This document shows, one piece after another, positions 55,261 through 64,000 of a DNA stretch of 64,000 nucleotides (the first letter of the stretch is position 1; each line of letters starts with the position of its first letter). Below the pieces are notes generated by a model that was given only the letters and a program-made list of their open reading frames with translations, searched no databases and was not told the origin of the DNA. The DNA comes from Omphiscola glabra (lineage: Eukaryota > Mollusca > Gastropoda > Lymnaeidae). The position numbers were made by a program, and so were the translations under genes. The stretch covers positions 11,290,307-11,354,306 of the forward strand of contig OZ024809.1 of assembly GCA_964017045.1 (NCBI GenBank). Direction: 5' to 3'.

Positions 55261-55889
55261 AATTATTCGATCAAGATTACCAATAAATACACCATCGCTC
55301 CAAACGATTGTAAATGTCGTTATATCCAAAACCACTTTTAATTCACTCTCAGCTGACTTCCCCCGACCGACCGAGCACAGCCACTAGTCGTTTATACAAA
55401 ACACGAGACTTGCGTCGAGTTCTTATCTCTATCAGATTATAACCCTTTACGTGGGGCGTCACGTGTAAGCAGGCAGTGCTGGTTATCAATGAGTAAGCGC
55501 GCCGAAAAGACACTTAATCCACGTTTATTTTTAATCCCCATTTTATGGTCCACTGTGTGTTTTTGGAAAGCGGGTGAGGTGGCGTTTCACGGGGGGGGGG
55601 GGCGGACGGGGGAGGAATGGGACTGTTTAAATCATTTTATAAGCTATCAGAATACAAACTATCAGTATACAAATTAACCATGATAAGCAAAAAAAAAAAA
55701 AAAAGGAAAAATTCCATTTTTTGTGAGGGCATGTTTTCACATATAAATAAAAATTTAAAAAAAATTTAAAAAAAAAAAATATATATTTGATAAATGGTTC
55801 TGATTGGTTCCAGTTCCAAAAGGGATTCAATCAAAATAATCTGCCTGCAATCACGAATTTTACTTCCTTTGTTCTTTCTTTCATTTTGC
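55261..55889. other. Unique sequence with poly-G, poly-A and AT-rich stretches
   Basis: Poly-G 55590-55600 and poly-A runs at 55688-55702 and 55767-55778. No gene recognised. Confidence 0.5.
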
Positions 55890-56065
55890 TTATATAATAT
55901 GTAGGATGTATATTTTACTTATTTAATATGTAGGATGTATATTTTACTTATTTAATATGTAGGATGTATATTTTACTTATGTAATAGGTATGATGTATAT
56001 TTTATTTATATAATAGGTATGATGTATATTTTACTTAATTAATAGGTAGAATCTATATTTTACTG
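55890..56065. repeat. 29-bp minisatellite, about 6 copies
   Basis: AATATGTAGGATGTATATTT TACTTATTT units. Confidence 0.93.
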
Positions 56066-56324
56066 GTATATAAGACTTCACTTAATTCCAACAATTGTTG
56101 TAGTACGTGTGAAGGTATTATCAGAAAAGTCTTACATTTGTCCTTTGTCTTTCAATGAAATAAAATATAGACTCATCAGATTTACTCACTGATATGTTTG
56201 TGCCTTATGAATCTGCACAAGTTGTATGGCTGCACAAGCCATCTTATGATTAGTCAATTCTACGTCCGGCATGGCCAAGAGTTGCATGTGGTTTTATGAT
56301 ACGCTGCAATAAGTACGGGTGGAA

Positions 56325-56535
56325 CAGACGAAGTTGCGGTTTACAGGTAGAACAGACGATGGTAGGGTTTACGGGTGGAACAGACGATGGTAGGGTTTAC
56401 GGGTGGAAAAGGCGATGGTAGGGTTACGGGTGGAACAGACGATGGTAGGGTTTACGGGTGGAACAGGCGATGGTAGGGTTTACGGGTGGAACAGACGATG
56501 GTACGGTTTACTGGTGGACTAGACGGATGGTAGGG
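56325..56535. repeat. 28-bp minisatellite, about 7 copies
   Basis: ACGGGTGGAACAGACGATGG TAGGGTTT units, decaying at both ends. Confidence 0.94.
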
Positions 56536-57474
56536 TTTCCCCTGAAATACCCGGTGACCTGTAAAAGACCTAAAGCTCTGGTTCAGTGCAGCCCAATTAT
56601 TTAAGAACAACCTCTCCGGCATATCGGGTTGTTTCAACCCTCGCCGAGCCTGACCCTGAACAGCCCATCACTACATGATACTATGCACACACGCTCTTAT
56701 CCTTACACCATCGGCAATGCAACAGCCAGCAGTCAAGAACTTGGCACTTTCTTTAGTCGCCTACAAACTCAACTGTGACCCTATGGTGAGATTAGAAACT
56801 GTAGACCTACGAATTCGGTTTGATACATTTTACCCCCCATACTATATATAGTCTTTGAGAGATTCCCTGGCTTGAAAGACAAATTCATTGATCAGATATG
56901 TATTGATTTTATGAGACGCCTAGCCGTTTAAAACCAATTTGCATTATATCATGTCCAATGTCCAAACTGTTTGAAAATCCCAGCCTTATAAATCCAATTA
57001 TTTATTCTCCTATCATTACAAATGTCCCAAGTTCATTAGAATCCTGACCACGCTACATGTTCCCCAAACAACTTGTGTTATTACACCTACGCCAGAACAC
57101 AAGCGATGTGACCTCAGGGTTTCTAATGTCGGGAGACGCCTACAGCTTTGCCAGATATCGAATACCACATTCTTAATGGTCTGACCGTAGTAGTGAAAAC
57201 TAAGACTGCTCAAACGTAATTTGTGATTTCTGAGAATATTCGATAATTTTCATATCGAACACATGTCTACGCTTGTTTATTTGTTTCGTTGTTTGTTTGT
57301 CATTTTTGTGTTTTTGTTTCTCACTATTCGGAAAAATGATTTGAGATTTTTAAAACTTAAATTGTAAACCTTCCCTTCATCAAGAACAAGGATTTATACT
57401 TGTAACTACTTGTACGAAACCAAACGCTACTTGAAATATAAACTAAAAAGATGGTTCATAGGTTATGTCTAATT
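56536..57474. other. Unique sequence, no gene recognised
   Basis: No tandem repeat. The 65-codon minus frame 57016-57213 has no known domain. Confidence 0.45.
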
Positions 57475-58640
57475 CATGACCCTGGTATTCCAATGTAAGG
57501 ATACAACCCCGACAGTATACTGGTATAACAATGTAAGGATATAACCCCGACAGTACACTGGTATAACAATGTATGGATATAACCCCGACAGTACACTGGT
57601 ATAACAATGTAAGGATATAACCCCGACAGTACACTGGTATAACAATGTAAGGATATAACCCCGACAGTACACTGGTATAAAAATGTAAGGATACAACCCC
57701 GACAGTACACTGGTATAACAATGTAAGGATACAACCCCGACAGTACACTGGTATAACAATGTAAGGATATAACCCCGACAGTACACTGGTATAACAATGT
57801 AAGGATATAACCCCGACAGTACACTGGTATAACAATGTAAGGTTATAACCCCGATAGTACACTGGTATTCCAATGTAAGGATACAACCCCGACAATACAC
57901 TGGTATTCCAATGTAAGGATATAACCCCGAAAGTACACCGGTATTCCAATGTAAGGATACAACCCCGAAAGTACACTGGTATTCCAATGTAAGGATACAA
58001 CCCCGACAGTACACTGGTATTCCAATGTAAGGATACAACCCCGACAGTACACTGGTATTCCAATGTAAGGATACAACCCCGAAAGTACACTGGTATTCCA
58101 ATGTAAGGATACAACCCCGACAGAGCACTGATATTCCAATGTAAGGATACAACCCCGACAGTACACTGGTAATCCAATGTAAGGATACAACCCCGAAAGT
58201 ACACTGGTATTCCAATGTAAGGATACAACCCCGAAAGTACACTGGTATTCCAATGAAAGGATACAACCCCGAAAGTACACTGGTATTCCAATGTAAGGAT
58301 ACAACCCCGAAAGCACACTGGTATTCCAATGTAAGGATACAACCCCGAAAGTACACTGATATTCCAATGTAAGGATACACCCCCTAAAGTACACTGGTAT
58401 TCCAATGTAAGGATACACCCCCGAAAGTACACGGGTATTCCAATGTAAGGATACACCCCCGAAAGTACACTGGTATTCCAATGTAAGGATACAACCCCGA
58501 ACGTACACTGGTATTCCAATGTAAGGATACAACCCCGAAAGTACACTGGTATTCCAATGTAAGGATACAACCCCGAAAGTACACTGGTATTCCAATGTAA
58601 GGATACAACCCCGAAAGTACACTGGTATTCCAGTGTAAAA
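57475..58640. repeat. 38-bp satellite, subfamily 1, about 31 copies
   Basis: Unit CTGGTATTCCAATGTAAGGA plus TACAACCCCGAAAGTACA. Left third has ATAACAATG/GACAGTACA variants, middle and right ATTCCAATG/GAAAGTACA, so variants are spatially sorted. 38 is 2 modulo 3, so all minus frames read one 38-residue period; the 412-codon frame is an artefact. Confidence 0.97.
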
Positions 58641-58759
58641 ACATTTACTCCCAGAATCGCCTTCATCAGCCAGCAGCACACTCGCAGCCAAGTTCACAAT
58701 GAGCAAATACGATGATTGAGGTGGCCACAGTCGACTTGGACAGACGAACTAAACGTATC

Positions 58760-59665
58760 GGGGCACTGGCATTCCAATGTAAGATAATAGCCCTACAAGA
58801 CCACTGGAATTCCAATGTAACATTATAGCCCCACAAGACCACTGGTATTCCAATGTAACATTATAGCCATACAAGACCACTGGTATTCCAATGTAACATT
58901 ATAGCCATACAAGACCACTGGTATTCCAATGTAAGATTATAGCCCTACAAGAACACTGGTATTCCAATGTAACATTATAGACATACAAGACCACTGGTAT
59001 TCCAATGTAACATTATAGCCATACAAGACCACTGGTATTCCAATGTAACATTATAGCCATACAAGACCACTGGTATTCCAATGTAACATTATAGCCATAC
59101 AAGAACCCTAGAATTCCAATGTAAGATTATAGCCCTACAAGAACACTGGTATTCCAATGTAAGATTATAGCCCTACAAGAACACTGGTATTCCAATGTAA
59201 GATTATAGCCCTACAAGAACCCTAGAATTCCAATGTAAGATTGTAGCCCTACAAGAGCTCTGGTATTCCAATGTAACATTATAGCCCTACAAGACCACTG
59301 GTATTCCAATGTAAGATTATAGCCTTACGAGAACCCTGGTATACCAATGTAAGATTACAGCCCTTCAAGAGCACTGGTATTCCAATGTAAGATTATAGCC
59401 CTACAAGAACCCTAGAATTCCAATGTAAGATTGTAGCCCTACAAGAGCTCTGGTATTCCAATGTAACATTATAGCCCTACAAGACCACTGGTATTCCAAT
59501 GTAAGATTATAGCCTTACGAGAACCCTGGTATACCAATGTAAGATTACAGCCCTTCAAGAGCACTGGTATTCCAATGTAAGATTATAGCCCTACAAGAAC
59601 CCTAGAATTCCAATGTAAGATTGTAGCCCTACAAGAGCTCTGGTATTCCAATGTAACATTATAGC
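58760..59665. repeat. 38-bp satellite, subfamily 2, with a 190-bp higher-order repeat
   Basis: Unit CTGGTATTCCAATGTAACAT plus TATAGCCATACAAGACCA, 38 bp, sharing the 17-base core CTGGTATTCCAATGTAA with subfamily 1. CCTAGAATTCCAATGTAAGA marks 59221, 59411 and 59601, i.e. a 190-bp (five-monomer) higher-order unit. Confidence 0.96.
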
Positions 59666-59839
59666 CCCGCAAGGACATTGTCATGAATAAGAAAGTGATT
59701 ATTGTGAGCCCCGTTATTGTACGACAATGTTGAGGGCATGGATGGGTCAAAAGCTGGCAACGTATGCGTTAAATGTAATGGAAAGAGACACGTCATTTGG
59801 GAAAAAAATATTTTGTTTTGTGATTTATAGAACCAGGTG

Positions 59840-60045
59840 CAGAGGCGTAGCGTAGGGGGGCAGGGGATACAGATTTACCCGGGCGCCAGCTAGTCAGGGG
59901 CGCCAAAATGTGCTTTGGTATTATTTTATTGATGACAATAATGAGTTTGAAAGTTGAAAAAAGGAAAAGAAGGCGCTTTAAAATGAATCTTGTCCCCGGG
60001 CGCGAATCTTGTCCCTGGGCGCCAAACACTCTAGCTACGCCACTG
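59840..60045. mobile_element. hAT-type MITE with perfect target duplication
   Basis: 206 bp, starts CAGAGGCGTAGCGTAGGGGG and ends CTCTAGCTACGCCACTG. ACCAGGTG flanks both sides exactly (59832-59839 and 60046-60053). Internal GGGCGCCA words near both ends. No coding capacity. Confidence 0.92.
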
Positions 60046-60690
60046 ACCAGGTGCCATCTCTATTAAATATGATAAGCCCGAACCCTTAGCCCCTACAATA
60101 TCATTCCCCGTCAAAAAAATGTACATGTCAATGGTCCATATCTGGCCACATAAACCGACACCAAATTTCTCTTTAAAAAAAATCAGGTCTAAAATCTCTC
60201 TATTCCTGGAACTCGCTGGTTAAAGACACAATTAGTTTGCCATTTGCATCACGCACTTTAAGGCGCGATGCATTCGCTAAAGTGCTCTCCCGTGGTTTAA
60301 AATTTAAAAAAATTATCATTCTTTCTTTAAAACCCGAAAAATAAAACTTAACAAGAGAGCATGCATGCAGTATCATGCCATGACTCCACACAACCTGTGT
60401 GTCTATTGTTTCACGACCGTGGTAATGGCTTTCACTCACGGCATCGCCTCGTAACGTAACCAGACCTGCTCGTCTTTCCCCCCCCCCCCCCCGAGTGCTC
60501 GACCTGTAATGTCTGATTATTGCTGGCCCAGATATCGAGTGTACCCTCCTGCGACCTACTTCTTAAATGCGTGACTGGGGCCCTTCAAAGTATTGACTTA
60601 CACCGCCACAAGTTTGTATGCACTACAGAGAATTGGTTTTCTTCTATTAAAACAACATAAATAAATATTCATTGGTTTCAATGCTCAGAT
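60046..60690. other. Unique sequence, no gene recognised
   Basis: Minus frame of 79 codons (60200-60439) without recognised domain; poly-C at 60479-60492. Confidence 0.4.
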
Positions 60691-60693
60691 CCC

Positions 60694-62376
60694 GATTGTC
60701 GTGACATGTAGATTGTCGTGACATGTAGATTGTCGTGACATGTAGATTGTCGTGACATGTAGATTGTCGTGACATGTAGATTGTCGTGACATGTAGATTG
60801 TCGTGACATGTAGATTGTCGTGACATGTAGATTGTCGTGACATGTAGATTGTCGTGACATGTAGATTGTCGTGACATGTAGATTGTCGTGACATGTAGAT
60901 TGTCGTGACATGTAGATTGTCGTGACATGTAGATTGTCGTGACATGTAGATTGTCGTGACATGTAGATTGTCGTGACATGTAGATTGTCGTGACATGTAG
61001 ATTGTCGTGACATGTAGATTGTCGTGACATGTAGATTGTCGTGACATGTAGATTGTCGTGACATGTAGATTGTCGTGACATGTAGATTGTCGTGACATGT
61101 AGATTGTCGTGACATGTAGATTGTCGTGACATGTAGATTGTCGTGACATGTAGATTGTCGTGACATGTAGATTGTCGTGACATGTAGATTGTCGTGACAT
61201 GTAGATTGTCGTGACATGTAGATTGTCGTGACATGTAGATTGTCGTGACATGTAGATTGTCGTGACATGTAGATTGTCGTGACATGTAGATTGTCGTGAC
61301 ATGTAGATTGTCGTGACATGTAGATTGTCGTGACATGTAGATTGTCGTGACATGTAGATTGTCGTGACATGTAGATTGTCGTGACATGTAGATTGTCGTG
61401 ACATGTAGATTGTCGTGACATGTAGATTGTCGTGACATGTAGATTGTCGTGACATGTAGATTGTCGTGACATGTAGATTGTCGTGACATGTAGATTGTCG
61501 TGACATGTAGATTGTCGTGACATGTAGATTGTCGTGACATGTAGATTGTCGTGACATGTAGATTGTCGTGACATGTAGATTGTCGTGACATGTAGATTGT
61601 CGTGACATGTAGATTGTCGTGACATGTAGATTGTCGTGACATGTAGATTGTCGTGACATGTAGATTGTCGTGACATGTAGATTGTCGTGACATGTAGATT
61701 GTCGTGACATGTAGATTGTCGTGACATGTAGATTGTCGTGACATGTAGATTGTCGTGACATGTAGATTGTCGTGACATGTAGATTGTCGTGACATGTAGA
61801 TTGTCGTGACATGTAGATTGTCGTGACATGTAGATTGTCGTGACATGTAGATTGTCGTGACATGTAGATTGTCGTGACATGTAGATTGTCGTGACATGTA
61901 GATTGTCGTGACATGTAGATTGTCGTGACATGTAGATTGTCGTGACATGTAGATTGTCGTGACATGTAGATTGTCGTGACATGTAGATTGTCGTGACATG
62001 TAGATTGTCGTGACATGTAGATTGTCGTGACATGTAGATTGTCGTGACATGTAGATTGTCGTGACATGTAGATTGTCGTGACATGTAGATTGTCGTGACA
62101 TGTAGATTGTCGTGACATGTAGATTGTCGTGACATGTAGATTGTCGTGACATGTAGATTGTCGTGACATGTAGATTGTCGTGACATGTAGATTGTCGTGA
62201 CATGTAGATTGTCGTGACATGTAGATTGTCGTGACATGTAGATTGTCGTGACATGTAGATTGTCGTGACATGTAGATTGTCGTGACATGTAGATTGTCGT
62301 GACATGTAGATTGTCGTGACATGTAGATTGTCGTGACATGTAGATTGTCGTGACATGTAGATTGTCGTGACATGTC
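60694..62376. repeat. 17-bp satellite, about 99 apparently perfect copies
   Basis: Unit GATTGTCGTGACATGTA repeated without a visible change over about 1.68 kb; it contains the palindrome ACATGT. On the right it passes into four or five diverged units (CGCTTGATGTGACATGT, CGATTGTTCTGACAT). The three ~580-610-codon minus frames (MSRQSTCHDNLHVTTIY period) are the same monomer read in three phases. Confidence 0.98.
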
Positions 62377-62450
62377 GCTTGATGTGACATGTCGCTTGAT
62401 GTGACATGCCGATTGTTCTGACATATCAATTGTTTTGACATGCCAATGAC
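62377..62450. repeat. Diverged edge of the 17-bp satellite
   Basis: CGCTTGATGTGACATG twice, then CGATTGTTCTGACATAT and CAATTGTTTTGACATGC; probably the ancestral edge of the array. Confidence 0.85.
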
Positions 62451-62552
62451 TCTTGATTCACCAAGAAGGTCAATGGTGGGTTCGGACAAATGTTGACAAT
62501 GAAGATCTGACAATGAAGATTTGGCAAAGTCTATCCATCCGATGGTTTAGCA

Positions 62553-62719
62553 CAGGGGTTCTTAACCAGGGGTGCCCAGTGGTTACGTGGAGTGGGCAGT
62601 TTCATAAGGTATGAAAATACCCAGAAAATTATATTTATTTGCATTTTCTATGGGGTGTGGGACTTTGTTGTGAAATAGAGATGGGGGTGGGGAGGTGTAC
62701 AAAGGTTAAGAAGCCCCTG
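62553..62719. mobile_element. hAT-type MITE
   Basis: 167 bp, starts CAGGGGTTCTTAACCAGGGG and ends AAGGTTAAGAAGCCCCTG, 16-bp inverted repeats. Flanks GTTTAGCA and GGTCAGCC match weakly (five of eight). Confidence 0.82.
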
Positions 62720-63400
62720 GGTCAGCCGGGAGGGGGCGACGAGGAATAAGGTCCCTTTATTAGTACATGACACTACATACGAGTGCAGGCTATCTACAGA
62801 TAACTTGGACATGTACAAATAATATGTATTCATATAAATTTTATTTGTCATTGTCTATATATCTATACATTAGAATAAACATTTGATCTGTCCTACAGAT
62901 GTTCATAGTCCAAGTCCTACACATCCAAGTGGTCCACCCATAATCCACATACAACACCGAGAGAGAAGACTGTACACATACTCAGCGGAGAAAGCCCTTC
63001 GGAACAGAAGGTGAATGTTCAAAATATAACGTGGGAAAGTCCTAGAATAGGACCCTCAGGAGTCAAGAGAACGAGGACGGCACGAAAACTAGTGTCGTAA
63101 AAGGCGTGTTGGGAGCAGGATGCGTTTAAGGATCGGGAAAAGTTGGAAACAGAGAATAGGAAGGCGTAGAAAGATATGTTAAATAGGCTAAGCTTCCCGG
63201 GGGGGGGGGGGGGAGGGGTGTGAATATATATTTTTTTAAAGTACATTTTTTACATGTTGCAATTAATTAGCAATAATCGAATTCCAAGGCAAAAACCGAT
63301 TATTTGTTTGTTTTTAAACGTTCTTCAATTCAAGCGTGAATAAAGAATACATTTTTTAAAAATGATAGTTGATCAGCCGATCCCAGTATAGAAGCTAGTT
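62720..63400. other. Unique sequence, no gene recognised
   Basis: Poly-G at 63200-63213; otherwise AT-rich with no supported feature. Confidence 0.5.
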
Positions 63401-63404
63401 GAGC

Positions 63405-64000
63405 AACATCCCGGGTAAGGAGGAGTGTTGAGCAACATACTCCATAGTGTGTACGAGAGTTGAGCAACAGACTCCACTGTGGGCGAGAGTTGAGCAACAG
63501 ACTCCATAGTGTGGGCGAGAGTTGAGCAACAGACTCCATAGTGTGTACGAGAGTTGAGCAACAGACTCCATAGTATGGGCGAGAGTTGAGCAACATACTC
63601 CACTGTGTGTGAGAGTTGAGCAACAGACTCCATAGAGTGGCCGAGAATTGAGTAACAGACTCCATAGTGTGTACGAGAGTTGAGCAACAGACTCCAGTGT
63701 GGGCGAGAGTTCAGCAACAGACTGGCGAGAATTGAGCAACAGACTCCAGTGTGGGCGAGAGTTGAGCAACAGACTGCCGAGAGTTGAGCAACAGACTCCA
63801 GTGTGGGCGAGAGTTGAGCTACAGACTGGCGAGAATTGAGCAACAGACTCCAGTGTGGGCGAGAGTTGAGCAACAGACTGGCGAGAGTTGAGCAACAGAC
63901 TCCAGTGTGGGCGAGAGTTGAGCTACAGACTGGCGAGAGTTGAGCAACAGACTCCAGAATGGGCGAGAGTTGAGCTACAGACTGGCGAGAGATGAGCAAC
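63405..64000. repeat. ~32-bp and ~52-bp minisatellite, truncated by the window end
   Basis: GAGAGTTGAGCAACAGACTC plus CATAGTGTGGGC on the left; on the right a composite unit of CAGACTCCAGTGTGGGCGAG + AGTTGAGC(A/T)ACAGACTGGC. The shift from simple to composite units marks a second amplification. Confidence 0.94.

Noticed and set aside
57443..58706. 412-codon and 303-codon minus-strand frames as membrane proteins (Leu/Ile/Tyr-rich)
   Set aside because: A 38-bp satellite read in several phases; substitutions show no codon-position bias.
60647..62513. Three ~580-610-codon minus-strand open frames as repeat proteins
   Set aside because: They are one 17-bp monomer read in three phases; no start context, no splice sites, identical peptide in each frame.

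Overview
The window is eukaryotic nuclear DNA, almost certainly from an invertebrate animal. It has AT-rich intergenic and intronic sequence, very short phase-0 exons with GT/AG splice sites, TA and GA microsatellites, long poly-G/poly-C runs, a tRNA-related SINE, fragments of two non-LTR retrotransposon families and many hAT-type miniature elements. The mix (a SPIN-like hAT element, jockey/CR1-type LINE ends, very high minisatellite density) suggests a lophotrochozoan, probably a gastropod mollusc. That assignment is an inference and no marker gene settles it. There is no operon structure and nothing prokaryotic.

The only cellular gene I can defend lies on the minus strand. Three consecutive exons (18628-18675, 16439-16501, 15069-15149; 48, 63 and 81 bp, all phase 0, all with AG/GT borders) encode 64 contiguous residues. 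They match, without gaps, the N-terminal two thirds of the PH domain of type II diacylglycerol kinases (eta/delta). A possible upstream first exon (45570-45635, minus strand) ends in phase 0 at a strong donor and would join in frame across a 26.9-kb intron. The rest of the gene (end of the PH domain, C1 domains, catalytic domain) was not found at lower coordinates and probably lies beyond position 1. Most of positions 1-45 kb would then be introns of this gene.

Everything else is repeats. By my rough tally about a third of the window is tandem arrays with periods of 13-59 bp. The main ones are a 22-bp array (1-1556), 40-41 bp (2044-2630), 48 bp (2733-3130), 59 bp (5080-5445), 35 bp (6195-6915), 22 bp (8012-8690), 26 bp (17215-17690), 55 bp (52620-53540), 38 bp (57475-58640 and 58760-59665) and a seemingly perfect 17-bp array of about 99 copies (60694-62376). 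Long open frames lie on these arrays because the monomers have no stops and their lengths are often not divisible by three, so several frames cycle through the same peptide. They are not genes.

Layout: 1-9 kb is array-dominated with one SPIN-like element. 10-11.8 kb has a pogo/Tigger-like MITE, a second SPIN-like fragment and a TATA-bearing LTR-like leader. 15-18.7 kb has the PH exons, with transposons in the introns. 23.12-33.49 kb is a head-to-tail duplication of a 5.1-5.2 kb segment whose copies differ, as far as I could align them, only in two poly-G runs and one 19-bp array. 34-41.4 kb has more hAT and mariner-like MITEs, a SINE, a 1.5-kb hAT element with a transposase relic, and a LINE end inserted in a minisatellite. 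41.8-45.4 kb is an AT-rich element with about 170-bp internal repeats. 45.6 kb holds the candidate first exon. 46-64 kb is mostly tandem arrays with a second LINE fragment and two further hAT-type MITEs.

I found no previously undescribed functional system. The most interesting material is how the repeats arose: a minisatellite that seems to derive from a transposon's subterminal sequence, a 190-bp higher-order repeat in a 38-bp satellite, nested insertions dated by array interruption, and the segmental tandem duplication.
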